A stretch of 64,000 nucleotides of DNA from UBA4416 sp963422675 (GCA_963422675.2 CAXVYS010000029.1:124001-188000); one strand, 5' to 3'; counted from the first letter of the stretch, positions 47,102 through 56,073 are shown. Notes: generated by a model not told the origin, from the letters alone. Translations and numbers: made by a program.

Positions 47102-47606
47102 AATTTTATTCTTTAATATAAATTGAAAATACTATTTTATGTATTGGGTGATTTTGTAAAATGCTTGTTATACATGGATCTTATGATGTATTGATGAAAC
47201 TTATTTAAGTGTTTTTGCTTCTGATCTAAATTAAAAAACACATTCAAAAAACAAAATATAAAATTAAAATCAGCTATCGCTATCCAACTAAATGTTGGTT
47301 GCAAAAAAATGAATACAATTAATTTACATCTTCTTCCGGATTTGCATTGAGAGTTCTGCAATCACTAAAAATCCAATAACAGAGCCTTTTTGGAGAGACA
47401 CCTGCGATCTGTTTTCGGATTTGTAAAATACCTGTGAAAGAAAAAAGTGTGTAAATTTTTTGTCTCATTACCGTTGTGTTACATCGTTGTTTTTTTTGCT
47501 AACTCATATTTTTAATTAAGAACTGGTTCAAAGTGCGTTTAAAAATATGTACGAATCATAAGATAAAGTGTACGTATTCTAACACAATTTCTTTACGAAC
47601 GCTCTA

Positions 47607-47614
47607 TACATTTG
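47607..47614 (+). promoter_or_regulatory. -7 promoter element of the 47691 gene
   Basis: TACATTTG matches TAnnTTTG and lies 76 nt before the ATG. No clean TTTG is present at the -33 position. Confidence 0.4.
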
Positions 47615-47690
47615 TAATGTTCTTTTGGCCAAAGAATCATTTCATCTTCAGCAATTAATTTAAACACTACTCATTTTAAAAACAAAAACC

Positions 47691-49892
47691 ATGAAAAAAT
47701 TATTAAAAAGCTTTATGTATGGAACACTTTTTACGTTACCATTCGGTGCATTTGCACAAATCTTTACTGAAAACTTTGGTTCAGTATCCAGTACATCATC
47801 TATTGCAACAGCATCTGTTGGTTTTGTAAACACAGGTTTTACTTATACTGGTACAGCTGATGTGAGAAATACGTCTCCTTCTACAGGTTATACCGGAGCA
47901 TCCGGAAATGCTAATATTTTTATAACCAACACAGTGGGGAAATATTTTCAGATAGAAGGTATTAATACATCTACGCTTACTTCGTTAGGGCTTAGTTTTG
48001 GTATTTCTAAAAGTGTTAACGCAAGTACGGGTTCTGATCTTGCTGTTGAAACAAGTACAGACGGTGTCACTTACACGGCACTTACATTTGCAGCCTTACC
48101 TACTGGTAATGGTACATCACACTGGTACCTTCGTACTGTTTCGAGCGCAGTTCCTTCTGCAACTAACCTTCGTATTCGGTTTAAAAATAACGGTACAGCT
48201 ACGCAATATCGTATAGACGATGTTCAGTTAGGTGGAGGAGCAGTAATATGTACGGCAAGTATTACTACAGGTGGGGCTACTACATTTTGTAATGGAGGAA
48301 GTGTTCTGCTAACAGCAAATTCAGGTACAGCTTATCTTTGGTCTAACGGTGCTACAACACAAACCATTTCTGCTAACCAATCGGCTACTTATAATGTAAC
48401 CGTTACTGCTACAGGCGGTTGTACTGCTGTTTCAGATGCAGTGAGAGTTTTAGTGTATCCTACTCCAAACATTGGAGGTTCAGCAACTAACATTTGTGGA
48501 AGCGGAAGTTCTACACTTACTGCAAGAACCAATGCACAGGATCTGTTTTTTTCAGAATATGTTGAAGGAACAGGTAATGAAAAATACATTGAAATATTTA
48601 ACGGAACAGGAAGCGCTGTAAATTTATCAGGTTATATTTATAAAGCGTTCCATAACGGAGCATCCATTCCTACTTTTGTGGATACACTTAGCGGTACATT
48701 GCCTAACGATTCTGTATTAGTACTTAAAAATAATTTGGCAAGTTTATATGCAGGTGGTATAGCTACAACTAAGGTTGCTCACAATGGTAATGATGCCCTG
48801 GCTCTTTATAAAATTTCAACAGCATCTTATGTAGATGTTTTCGGTGTAATAGGTGTAGACCCTATTTCTAAATGGATCGGAACAGGTGGTTATTCTACTC
48901 TTGATCAAACATTACGCAGAAAATCTTCTGTGTATTCCGGAATTACAGTTAATCCTTCTCTTTTAGGTCAAAGTGGTTTTTCTACTCTTGCATCAGAGTG
49001 GGATCAGTTTGCAACGGATAATGTATCCGGACTTGGTTCACATATTATGGATGGAACCTATTCTTGGTCGGCTGGCACAACTCCTTCAACAGGAAAAGTA
49101 GTAGTTGCAGGCTCACCGGCTACAAACGTGTATACTGTAACCGGAAATTACGCGGTGAGCGGTTGTTCTAATACAGGAACTGTTCAGGTAAATGTATTTG
49201 GCGCAGTATCGTTAGTTATTGATAATGGTGACTCTCCTGTTATTACTCAGTGTTTTGGATCACCATGCACTAATTTAACAGCACTTCCAACAGCCGGTAC
49301 AGCTCCGTTTACGTATTCATGGAATAATGGTTCAACAACTGCTGTTGCAGCAGTATGTCCTACAGTTACAACTTCATATACTGTCATTGCTACTGATGTA
49401 AATGGTTGCAGTACAACTCAATCAACAAGTATTGCAGTAATCAATGCTTGCTGCAGTGGTACTAACGTCATTGTTTGCACAGGAACTGAAACAGTATGTG
49501 TTGATTCATCATCTGTACAAACGCTGATTGATGGAGGCGCTACCGTTGGGCCATGCTCAGTAGGTGGAAGAATGATCACATCTGAAAAAGCAAATGCTGT
49601 AGCTAAAAATAATATGCAGTCATTCAATGTATATCCAAATCCATTTACTGAAACAGCTGTATTTGAAATAAAACTTACTGAAGGTAATACTGTGAAAATT
49701 GAAATAATGGATATTACCGGTAAAAAAATAGCAGAGCTTAATAATTCTATGCTATCAGAAGGAACACATAAGTTTAACTGGAACGGAAATAATTCTGCCG
49801 GTAATACGGTTGTAAACGGACTTTATTTCTGCAAGATCACAACAGGTGATGCTATTCAGACTCTTAAAGTTCAAAAATTATCTGACAAATAA
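47691..49892 (+). CDS. T9SS-secreted protein with lamin-tail domain (type A sorting signal)
   Basis: The 733-aa protein has a signal peptide (LLKSFMYGTLFTLPFGAFAQ), a beta-sandwich region at about 25-180, and an Ig-like Cys-containing repeat at about 185-255 (CNGGSVLLTANSGTAYLWSNG). A lamin-tail (LTD) domain at about 280-375 contains LFFSEYVEGTGNEKYIEIFN. A second SprB/Ig-like repeat lies at about 505-585. The type A sorting domain is at the end (YPNPFTETAVFEI, ITGKKIAELN, GLYFCKI). It is exported across the outer membrane by T9SS and the C-terminal domain removed. LTD domains occur in secreted nucleases and surface proteins; no nuclease domain is visible. Confidence 0.88.
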   Translation: MKKLLKSFMYGTLFTLPFGAFAQIFTENFGSVSSTSSIATASVGFVNTGFTYTGTADVRNTSPSTGYTGASGNANIFITNTVGKYFQIEGINTSTLTSLGLSFGISKSVNASTGSDLAVETSTDGVTYTALTFAALPTGNGTSHWYLRTVSSAVPSATNLRIRFKNNGTATQYRIDDVQLGGGAVICTASITTGGATTFCNGGSVLLTANSGTAYLWSNGATTQTISANQSATYNVTVTATGGCTAVSDAVRVLVYPTPNIGGSATNICGSGSSTLTARTNAQDLFFSEYVEGTGNEKYIEIFNGTGSAVNLSGYIYKAFHNGASIPTFVDTLSGTLPNDSVLVLKNNLASLYAGGIATTKVAHNGNDALALYKISTASYVDVFGVIGVDPISKWIGTGGYSTLDQTLRRKSSVYSGITVNPSLLGQSGFSTLASEWDQFATDNVSGLGSHIMDGTYSWSAGTTPSTGKVVVAGSPATNVYTVTGNYAVSGCSNTGTVQVNVFGAVSLVIDNGDSPVITQCFGSPCTNLTALPTAGTAPFTYSWNNGSTTAVAAVCPTVTTSYTVIATDVNGCSTTQSTSIAVINACCSGTNVIVCTGTETVCVDSSSVQTLIDGGATVGPCSVGGRMITSEKANAVAKNNMQSFNVYPNPFTETAVFEIKLTEGNTVKIEIMDITGKKIAELNNSMLSEGTHKFNWNGNNSAGNTVVNGLYFCKITTGDAIQTLKVQKLSDK

Positions 49893-49924
49893 ATTAGTGG
49901 TTAAATAACAAATTTGATAAATAG

Positions 49925-49956
49925 AAAAGCTGCCTCACACAGAGGTGGCTTTTTTT
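49925..49956 (+). terminator. Rho-independent terminator
   Basis: AAAAGCTGCCTC (49925-49936) pairs with GAGGTGGCTTTT (49942-49953), with two G-T pairs, around an ACACA loop. A T-run follows. It ends the 47691 transcript. Confidence 0.85.
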
Positions 49957-50358
49957 ATTTTAGGACGTTACATGTAACACAATGATAAATCATTGATGAT
50001 AAACCATCATATTGGTAAATACATTCTAATGTAAAGTTTACTTTGGTAATTCCTGATTTTTTTCACATTTACTTAATTTTTTTATAATATTTAGTGAATG
50101 TTGTAATCGTAATTTTACTCCGCAAGATTACAATATACTATTAGTACTTGGATTTTGATTGAAAGTGAACACCCTACAGGATAGTCTTATCCGAAACCAC
50201 TCATCAGTTTTATTTCTGTTTTTATAAAGCTTATCGCTATATAAATACGAATGGTTAAATGATCTTGATAATTATTGAGTACCCATAAAGAATTAAAAGA
50301 TTCGGTAATGATTCCAGTTACCGGCACTATTATTAACGTAACATTTAAAATTTTGAAA
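49957..50358. other. Intergenic region
   Basis: About 400 AT-rich bases between two T9SS-protein genes. Only a short GGATA-GTCT-TATCC hairpin near 50179-50192 stands out, and no clear -33/-7 pair is visible. Confidence 0.4.
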
Positions 50359-53300
50359 ATGAAAACTATTCAGCAAAAAAGAAAATCTTTCCACTTTTCT
50401 GTATTCCTGTTGTTATTTCTTACATCGCCGATATTCGCTCAGTTGGCTTCGTGGAATCCTGCAGGATTATCAGGCTACGGGCCTTCTCCCTGGACATCTA
50501 CTACCTCTAATGCAAGTTTAACAGTAGGTGGATTAACAAGAGGAGCCGGTGTTGGCTTAACAGGAACACCTGCAGGAAATGCTTGGGGTGGCGTTAACTG
50601 GGCAGGGGCGTCTAATCAGGATGCTACATTTACAGTGACTGCTAATTCAGGATATTCTGTTTCCTACAGCGTTTTTAATTTATCTTACAGAAGATCAAAC
50701 ACAGGGCCGAATGCAGGAACCCTGGAATATACTTTTGGAAGCAGCAGTACGTATACCGTTATCAGTACTATTTCTAATTTCACCAGTACAGCTACCAGTG
50801 GGGTTCCTATTACGCCTATTAATTTAAGCGGTGTTGCAAATTTGCAAAACGTACCGGCAGGAACTGTTGTTAAATTCAGGATATTTCCTACAGGTGGCAG
50901 TAGCGCAGGTACCTGGTATATCTTTGGTACTGCCGGTATGAGTATTGGTGGAACTGTTACGAGCGCAAGTGCAAGCTATACATCTTCTATCTCTCAAACA
51001 GCCCCTGTTTTATGTAATGGCCAATCGGGTGCAGCACTTACCGTAAGTGTAACGGGAAGTACTCTTCCTTACACTTATTCCTGGTCTCCTTCAGGAGGCA
51101 CTTCCTCTGTAGCCACTGGTTTAGCTGCTGGTGTGTATTCCTGTTTGGTTACAAGTGCAACTTCGGCAACAACAATGAGTACATATACAATTACAGAACC
51201 GGCAAGTCTATCCTCTGCTATTTCGGCACAAAACAATAATGGTTGTAATGGTGGTTCAATCGGTTCAGTAACGGTTACGGCAAATGGAGGTACGCCTTCA
51301 TATACCTATAGCTGGTTACCATCAGGTGGAACGGCATCAACAGTCGGTAATTTAACTGCAGGTACTTATACATTAAACATTATGGATGGGAATAATTGTA
51401 TGACATCGCAAACGGTTTCCATTACAGAACCTGCCGCATTATTCTCTATGGTGTCATCCCAAAATAATGTTACCTGTAATAGTGGTTCAAATGGTTCGGC
51501 AACAGTTACTGTAAATGGTGGCACCCCTTCTTTTACTTACAACTGGCTACCAATTGGAGGAACGGCATCAACAGCTACTAATTTAACCGCAGGTAATTAT
51601 ACATTAACTATTACAGATGCTAATAATTGCACGGCGTTGCAAACGGTTTCCATTACAGAACCCGCTGTGTTGTCCACTACAGTTTCATCCCAAAATAATG
51701 TTACCTGTAACGGTGGTTCAAATGGTTCAGCAACAGTTACAGTAAATGGTGGTACTCCTTCTTATACTTACAACTGGCTGCCAACTGGCGGAACTGCATC
51801 AACCGCCAATAACTTAATCGCAGGTAATTATACATTAGCTGTTACAGATGCTAATAATTGCACGGAATCGCAAACACTTTCCATTACAGAGCCTGCAACT
51901 GTTACAACTATTTCTGCCACTACAGCTCATTCTGTTATCTGCAATGGCTCAACCGTAACATTAAACGGTGTAGGAGCAACTACGTATACATGGACGAGCA
52001 ATATTACAAATGGTGTAGCATTCTCACCTTCTGTTACAACAACTTATACAGTTAATGGAACAGACTTAAATGGTTGTGTTGCATCGGCTATGATATCGGT
52101 TACCGTAAACCCTTTACCAACTCTTAATACATTCGTTTCTCCGGCATCTACAATATGTGCAGGCAGTTCATTAACTTTGACGGCCAGTGGAGCAACTACT
52201 TATACATGGACAGGTGGCATTACAAATGGAGTACTGTTTACACCAACATCATCAGCCTCTTATACCGTAACAGGAACTGATGTTAATGGATGTACAGGTA
52301 CTACTACCCGATCTATTACTGTTAATAGTTTACCAACTGTAACAGCTACTGTAACGAATTCAGTTATCTGTAATGGTACATCAGTAACATTAAATGCAGG
52401 AGGAGCTAATACTTATACATGGACAAACGGTGTTGGAAATGGCGTAGCATTTACACCAAGTAATACGGTAACATATACAGTAACGGGGACAAATGCCGCA
52501 GGTTGTACAAACACAGCTGTTAAAACAATCACGGTTAATGCCTTGCCAACAGTTAACTCATTAGCGTCTCCTTCTTCAACCATATGTGCGGGAAGCACAT
52601 TAACATTAAGTGGGAATGGGGCAAGCACCTACACCTGGACAAATGGAGTTGCCAATGGAATTGCTTTTACGCCAACATCATCAGCTTCCTATACTGTAAC
52701 AGGAACTGATGCAAACGGATGTACAAATACTGCTACCCGATCTATCACGGTTAATAGTTTACCGACTATAACCGCTACTGTAACAAGTTCAATTATTTGT
52801 AATGGTGCCCCCGTAACATTAAATGCAAGTGGAGCAACTACTTATACATGGACGGGTGGCGTTACAAACGGCGTAGCGTTTACACCAACGTCATCAGCCT
52901 CTTATACCGTAACGGGGACTAATGTTAACGGATGTATAAATACTGCTACCAGATCAATAACAGTTAATAGTTTACCAACTTTAACCACTACTGTAACGAA
53001 TTCAGTTATCTGTAATGGTACATCTGTGACATTAAACGCAGGAGGAGCAACTACTTATACATGGACAAACGGGGTTACAAATGGCATAGCATTTACACCA
53101 ACCAATACCGCTACATATACAGTAACGGGTACTGATGCTACAGGTTGTACAAACACGGCTGTTAAAACAATCACGGTTAATGCCTTGCCAAGCCTTAATA
53201 CATTAGCGTCTCCTTCTTCAACTGTATGTGCGGGAAGTGCATTAACATTGACGGCCAGTGGAGCAACTACTTATATATGGACAGGTGGTGTTACAAATGG

Positions 53301-54093
53301 AGTAGCGTTTACGCCAACATCCTCAGCTTCCTATACTGTAACAGGAACCGATGCAAACGGATGCGCAGGTATAGCTACCAGATCTGTTACCGTTAGTAGT
53401 TCACCAACGGTAACAGCCAATGCAACTAATTCAGTTATTTGTAATGGTGCACCGGTAACGTTGAATGCAAGTGGAGCAACTACTTATACCTGGACGGGTG
53501 GTGTTACAAACGGAGTAGCGTTTACACCGGGTAATACGGCTACGTATACTGTAACAGGAGCAAATGCTACAGGCTGTACAAATACAGCTGTTAAAACAAT
53601 CACGGTTAACGCCTTACCTGCTTTAGGAGCTACTACTAACAAAGCACTGATATGTACAGGACAAACAGCAACCATTACGGCTTTGGGAGCTGTTTCCTAC
53701 ACCTGGAGTACAACACAAACGGCATCAAGTATTTCTGTAAGTCCTACGGTGACTACGACTTACACGGTTAATGGTACAGGAACAAACGGTTGTGTCGGTA
53801 CCGTGGCTTTTACACAAAGTGTATCTGCCTGTACAGCTATTGAACAAATATCCACTACAGGGTTAGAAGTAAACAGTTATCCAAATCCTAACAATGGAGA
53901 GTTTACTGTGGAATCAAACGTTGATATTAATTTAAACCTGATCAATAGCCTTGGAGAATTGGTAAGAGTAATAGAGCTAAATAACAGTAACAACCACCAG
54001 GCGAAGCTTGAAGAGCTTTCTATGGGAATGTATATTTTAACAGAACAACACACAGCGCGTACAGTGAAACAAAAAATTATAGTGACACACTAA
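50359..54093 (+). CDS. T9SS-secreted adhesin-like protein with SprB and Ig-like repeat arrays
   Basis: I choose the ATG at 50359, which gives MKTIQQKRKSFHFSVFLLLF and a normal signal peptide. The frame upstream to a TTG at 50275 adds 28 residues without signal character. The 1244-aa product has an N-terminal beta-rich domain (about residues 30-210), four SprB-like repeats of about 73-75 aa (50998-51900) with SITEPA ends, and nine Ig-like repeats of about 71-72 aa (51901-53840) with ATTYTWT and YTVTGTDANGC cores. A type A sorting domain (SYPNPNNGEFTVESN) closes it. It is a surface or extracellular adhesin, exported by T9SS. Confidence 0.9.
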   Translation: MKTIQQKRKSFHFSVFLLLFLTSPIFAQLASWNPAGLSGYGPSPWTSTTSNASLTVGGLTRGAGVGLTGTPAGNAWGGVNWAGASNQDATFTVTANSGYSVSYSVFNLSYRRSNTGPNAGTLEYTFGSSSTYTVISTISNFTSTATSGVPITPINLSGVANLQNVPAGTVVKFRIFPTGGSSAGTWYIFGTAGMSIGGTVTSASASYTSSISQTAPVLCNGQSGAALTVSVTGSTLPYTYSWSPSGGTSSVATGLAAGVYSCLVTSATSATTMSTYTITEPASLSSAISAQNNNGCNGGSIGSVTVTANGGTPSYTYSWLPSGGTASTVGNLTAGTYTLNIMDGNNCMTSQTVSITEPAALFSMVSSQNNVTCNSGSNGSATVTVNGGTPSFTYNWLPIGGTASTATNLTAGNYTLTITDANNCTALQTVSITEPAVLSTTVSSQNNVTCNGGSNGSATVTVNGGTPSYTYNWLPTGGTASTANNLIAGNYTLAVTDANNCTESQTLSITEPATVTTISATTAHSVICNGSTVTLNGVGATTYTWTSNITNGVAFSPSVTTTYTVNGTDLNGCVASAMISVTVNPLPTLNTFVSPASTICAGSSLTLTASGATTYTWTGGITNGVLFTPTSSASYTVTGTDVNGCTGTTTRSITVNSLPTVTATVTNSVICNGTSVTLNAGGANTYTWTNGVGNGVAFTPSNTVTYTVTGTNAAGCTNTAVKTITVNALPTVNSLASPSSTICAGSTLTLSGNGASTYTWTNGVANGIAFTPTSSASYTVTGTDANGCTNTATRSITVNSLPTITATVTSSIICNGAPVTLNASGATTYTWTGGVTNGVAFTPTSSASYTVTGTNVNGCINTATRSITVNSLPTLTTTVTNSVICNGTSVTLNAGGATTYTWTNGVTNGIAFTPTNTATYTVTGTDATGCTNTAVKTITVNALPSLNTLASPSSTVCAGSALTLTASGATTYIWTGGVTNGVAFTPTSSASYTVTGTDANGCAGIATRSVTVSSSPTVTANATNSVICNGAPVTLNASGATTYTWTGGVTNGVAFTPGNTATYTVTGANATGCTNTAVKTITVNALPALGATTNKALICTGQTATITALGAVSYTWSTTQTASSISVSPTVTTTYTVNGTGTNGCVGTVAFTQSVSACTAIEQISTTGLEVNSYPNPNNGEFTVESNVDINLNLINSLGELVRVIELNNSNNHQAKLEELSMGMYILTEQHTARTVKQKIIVTH
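50998..51900 (+). repeat. Four coding SprB-type repeats
   Basis: Four units of about 73-75 codons. Units 3 and 4 are nearly identical at the DNA level (AATAATGTTACCTGTAA; CTAATAATTGCACGG), which points to recent duplication. Each ends with a TEPA motif. Confidence 0.85.
51901..53840 (+). repeat. Nine coding Ig-like repeats, alternating 216/213 nt, three-repeat superperiod
   Basis: Units start at about 51901, 52132, 52348, 52561, 52777, 52990, 53203, 53419 and 53632, so spacing from 52132 alternates 216 and 213 nt. Units 3, 4, 5 resemble units 6, 7, 8 in order (ICNGTS / SPSST.CAGS / CNGAPV), a 642-nt superperiod. This indicates duplication of a three-repeat block. Confidence 0.8.
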
Positions 54094-54110
54094 TACATAG
54101 CTTTCTTATA

Positions 54111-54146
54111 AAAAGGGCTGCTCTCAACCGAGAACAGCCCTTTTTT
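54111..54146 (+). terminator. Rho-independent terminator of the 50359 gene
   Basis: AAAAGGGCTG-C-TCTC (54111-54125) pairs with GAGA-A-CAGCCC plus T (54130-54146) with a single mismatch and an AACC loop. T6 follows. Confidence 0.85.
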
Positions 54147-54170
54147 GGTTTCAGATACTATTTGAGATTC

Positions 54171-54205
54171 AAAAAAAGCCCTGCATCAAATGATACAGGG
54201 CTTTT
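54171..54205 (-). terminator. Rho-independent terminator for minus-strand gene 54228
   Basis: Read on the minus strand, AAAAGCCCTG.ATCA pairs with TGAT.CAGGGCTTTT with one mismatch, followed by more T. It lies 22 nt after the stop of the RteC-like gene. It is a separate terminator facing the one at 54111-54146. Confidence 0.8.
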
Positions 54206-54227
54206 GTGAGTGTTTCTGTGGCCTTGC

Positions 54228-54464
54228 CTACTTGGATATTAGTGTTTTGAAATATTGTATTTCCTCAGATTGGTTTTTAAACCTACGTTTTAATGCCGCT
54301 TGCTTTAATTGCTCATAAGCCTTAGATACAATTTTTGCTGATTCCTCAGACCTCTTTATTTTATCTTCATGCTCGGCATTGATGAAATTAAGTTGGTTCT
54401 CTACATCAACAAGTAGTGGATTAAAAAGTGCATTCACAAATTGCTGTCGAATTGATGGTGGCAA
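54228..54464 (-). CDS. Short RteC-like N-terminal domain protein, start uncertain
   Basis: The frame opens with TTG at 54464, directly after an in-frame stop, and encodes up to 78 aa without any Met. A GTG at 54437 is another possible start. The sequence LFNPLLVDVENQLNFINAE..EESAKIVSKAYEQLKQ..EEIQYFKTLIS resembles the N-terminal helices of RteC, a regulator of conjugative transposon excision that is normally about 270 aa, so this is at best a truncated copy. A different frame starts at an ATG at 54520 (32 aa, MKIIVKGLLGSISNPLKK) and overlaps its start. Confidence 0.45.
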   Translation of the reverse strand: MPPSIRQQFVNALFNPLLVDVENQLNFINAEHEDKIKRSEESAKIVSKAYEQLKQAALKRRFKNQSEEIQYFKTLISK

Positions 54465-54551
54465 TTTTCTTTAGCGGATTGCTGATGCTCCCTAACAAAC
54501 CTTTTACTATAATTTTCATAAATATTTTATTTCTAGTTCGTATTTCATACG

Positions 54552-54761
54552 TTAGTCTAATTCTACACAAACATATCCTGATTCTGTTAAACACGTACAA
54601 ACCATATTTGAAATATTACTCCCACTTTGTATTCTTAAAATATTATCACAATCTTCAAAATCAAAATTCCATTCTGTATTAACGAGTAATTTATCTAAAA
54701 TAGGTTTTAGCAGTTTTAAATCTCGTTTTTTGACAGAGGTTTTAAAAACATATACATTCAT
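54552..54761 (-). CDS. Small conserved protein (MNVYVFKTSV type)
   Basis: I use the ATG at 54761, giving 69 aa that begin MNVYVFKTSVKKRDLKLLKP. The central WNFDFEDCDNILRI is followed by a Cys-containing end (CTCLTESGYVCVELD). I recall similar stand-alone Bacteroidota proteins with a ferredoxin-like or HMA-like appearance, but without the CxxC metal motif. The 15 residues upstream in the longer frame are unlikely. Part of the TetR-linked group. Confidence 0.65.
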   Translation of the reverse strand: MNVYVFKTSVKKRDLKLLKPILDKLLVNTEWNFDFEDCDNILRIQSGSNISNMVCTCLTESGYVCVELD

Positions 54762-54790
54762 AATTATAGTAACTTTTTTTAGTGTGGTTT

Positions 54791-55168
54791 TTATAATTTT
54801 TCCCATGTTTCATTAAAATTTAAAAAGCCCCATTTTATTTTTAAATTAAGACTTTTACCATCTGCGGATAGCGTGAAAAGACCTTTATATTCTTTGCTGT
54901 TTGAGGGGTCTATTACTGTTCCGTTGTATTCTGTTTTATTTGAGGTAAATAAACCTTTACCTATTAATTTACCATTATGTATTTTATTTTTTTCTTTATT
55001 TGTAGATAGTTGTTTAATACAAATTGACTTATCAATTTGTATAATTTCTAAAATAGTATAATCTTCTGTTAGCCATTTACCAAGTATAGCTTCAGTTTTA
55101 TTTTGTGCAAATATCTGTGATGATAGCATTACTGAAAGGGTTAGAACCCAAATTTTAAAGTGTTTCAT
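54791..55168 (-). CDS. DUF2147-like secreted protein
   Basis: The 125-aa product has a signal peptide (WVLTLSVMLSSQIFAQ), then AILGKWLTEDYTILEI and YKGLFTLSADGKSLNLKIKWGF..NETWEKL, the DUF2147 pattern of GxW start and NxxW end. Function is unknown; the fold is lipocalin-like. It is preceded on the same strand by the frameshifted gene (22 nt) and the tetR gene, and is followed by the small 54552 gene. Confidence 0.8.
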   Translation of the reverse strand: MKHFKIWVLTLSVMLSSQIFAQNKTEAILGKWLTEDYTILEIIQIDKSICIKQLSTNKEKNKIHNGKLIGKGLFTSNKTEYNGTVIDPSNSKEYKGLFTLSADGKSLNLKIKWGFLNFNETWEKL

Positions 55169-55189
55169 TTTATTGTTTTTTTTAAGTGT

Positions 55190-55433
55190 TTATTTTATTG
55201 AATGGTGTTTAACACTTATTTGAAAATTAAGCCCGTTTAGTTGTTGATTGTCAATATCTGTTTTAAATGGAATGGAGAAATATTGAACTTCCGCAGGAAT
55301 AATAAAATATTTATTAAATTCATATTCATCGCCAACGCCACCCCGAAATGATACAAATGCTTTTTTTACTAATCATGGCAATTAATTGCCCTCCATAACT
55401 TTTGGCTGTATTTTTTAAGAATTTTTGTATCAT
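55190..55433 (-). pseudogene. Frameshifted small gene in the TetR-linked group
   Basis: The ATG at 55433 opens MIQKFLKNTAKSYGGQLIAM. At a run of seven A (plus strand T7 at 55361-55367) the frame moves off and stops at SGWRWR. With one A removed the frame continues KKAFVSFRGGVGDEYEFNKY for 55 more codons to a clean stop at 55190-55192. The total is 244 nt, one more than a multiple of three. This is a homopolymer frameshift: decay, phase variation or a sequencing error. Family unknown. It lies 50 nt after tetR, with a TetR-type operator 16 nt before its ATG. Confidence 0.75.
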
Positions 55434-55448
55434 GGTATTTTATTTAAT

Positions 55449-55463
55449 AGTGAGTAATCACTT
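55449..55463. promoter_or_regulatory. TetR operator copy 2
   Basis: AGTGAGTAATCACTT is dyad-symmetric (AGTGA...TCACT). It shares AGTGAGTAATC plus CT with the operator at 56028-56043. It sits between the tetR stop and the next ATG, so tetR product should control that gene and those downstream. Confidence 0.65.
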
Positions 55464-55483
55464 ATTTTTTTAGTTAAATTTTT

Positions 55484-56020
55484 TTATTTCGAGAATTTGA
55501 GCTGAATATTTTTAATCAATTTATAGGCGTTCTCTTTATCGCCATTATCAATAAGGTATAAGCCAAACCCAGTTAGGGTAATAAAAAAAGTTTCCGCTTC
55601 CATTTTTGGTTTTGAAAATTTAAGGTCTTTAAAAGCATTATTTATTTTGTTATTTAGTGGCTCAAAAAAAGAATTATCGTTTAAATCTTTTCTAAATTTT
55701 TCGTTTTGTTGCCTCAAATTCATTAGAAGTTTCCAAAACTCTTTTTGCTCACTAATAATTTTATAAGGTAATTCTAATGTTAAATAAATGATTTTTTCAG
55801 GATGTTTTTCAGCTAATATCAAATCTATAAAAGGTTTTATTTTTATTAATCCTTCTTCTAGTATCTCGTTTAATAAGCCTTCTTTATTAGCAAAATGTCT
55901 AAAAATAAGTCCTTCCGATACTTCCGCTTTTTTTGCAATAAGGCTTGTAGAAGTATTATCAAAGCCTTGGCTCGCAAACAATTCTAATGCTACCTTTAAT
56001 ATATTTTCTTTTTTATTCAT
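55484..56020 (-). CDS. TetR/AcrR family transcriptional regulator
   Basis: The 178-aa protein has the TetR HTH at residues 1-47: ILKVALELFASQGFDNTSTSLIAKKAEVSEGLIFRHF (split here: ALELFASQGFDNTST and AEVSEGLIFRHFANKEGLL). The rest is an all-helical ligand domain with no assignable ligand. The gene has near-identical operators on both sides, one on its own promoter and one before the next gene, so it should repress itself and the downstream group. Confidence 0.93.
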   Translation of the reverse strand: MNKKENILKVALELFASQGFDNTSTSLIAKKAEVSEGLIFRHFANKEGLLNEILEEGLIKIKPFIDLILAEKHPEKIIYLTLELPYKIISEQKEFWKLLMNLRQQNEKFRKDLNDNSFFEPLNNKINNAFKDLKFSKPKMEAETFFITLTGFGLYLIDNGDKENAYKLIKNIQLKFSK

Positions 56021-56027
56021 TTGTAAA

Positions 56028-56043
56028 GTGAGTAATCGCTCAC
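56028..56043. promoter_or_regulatory. TetR operator copy 1
   Basis: GTGAGTAATCGCTCAC (GTGAG...CTCAC dyad) begins 8 nt before the tetR ATG. It overlaps the predicted transcription start and touches the -7 box. Confidence 0.7.
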
Positions 56044-56073
56044 AAATATAAATATATTTTATTTAATACCAAA
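56043..56073 (-). promoter_or_regulatory. tetR promoter (-33 TTTG, -7 TATATTTG)
   Basis: On the minus strand TTTG (56073-56070), exactly 19 nt, then TATATTTG (56050-56043). This is the cleanest Bacteroidota promoter in the window. Its start site would lie in operator copy 1. Confidence 0.85.

Larger units (their letters stand above)
46900..47690. other. Long AT-rich intergenic region between divergent genes
   Basis: About 790 bases with no convincing gene; a minus-strand frame at 47137-47361 lacks family features. It contains a CACGTAA/TTACGTG dyad (47086-47101) preceded by TACGTAA and CCGTAATT motifs, and a -7 box for the 47691 gene. Confidence 0.55.

Noticed and set aside
47137..47361. Minus-strand 74-aa reading frame in the 46900-47690 gap
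   Set aside because: No start context, no family features, biased to F/N/K as expected from AT-rich noise.
50998..53840. Regularly spaced repeats that could suggest a CRISPR array
   Set aside because: The units are in frame, about 213-225 nt long and encode SprB/Ig-like protein repeats; there is no short direct repeat with unique spacers.
54428..54682. Plus-strand 84-aa hydrophobic frame
   Set aside because: It overlaps two better minus-strand genes and is typical antisense of Lys/Asn-rich coding.
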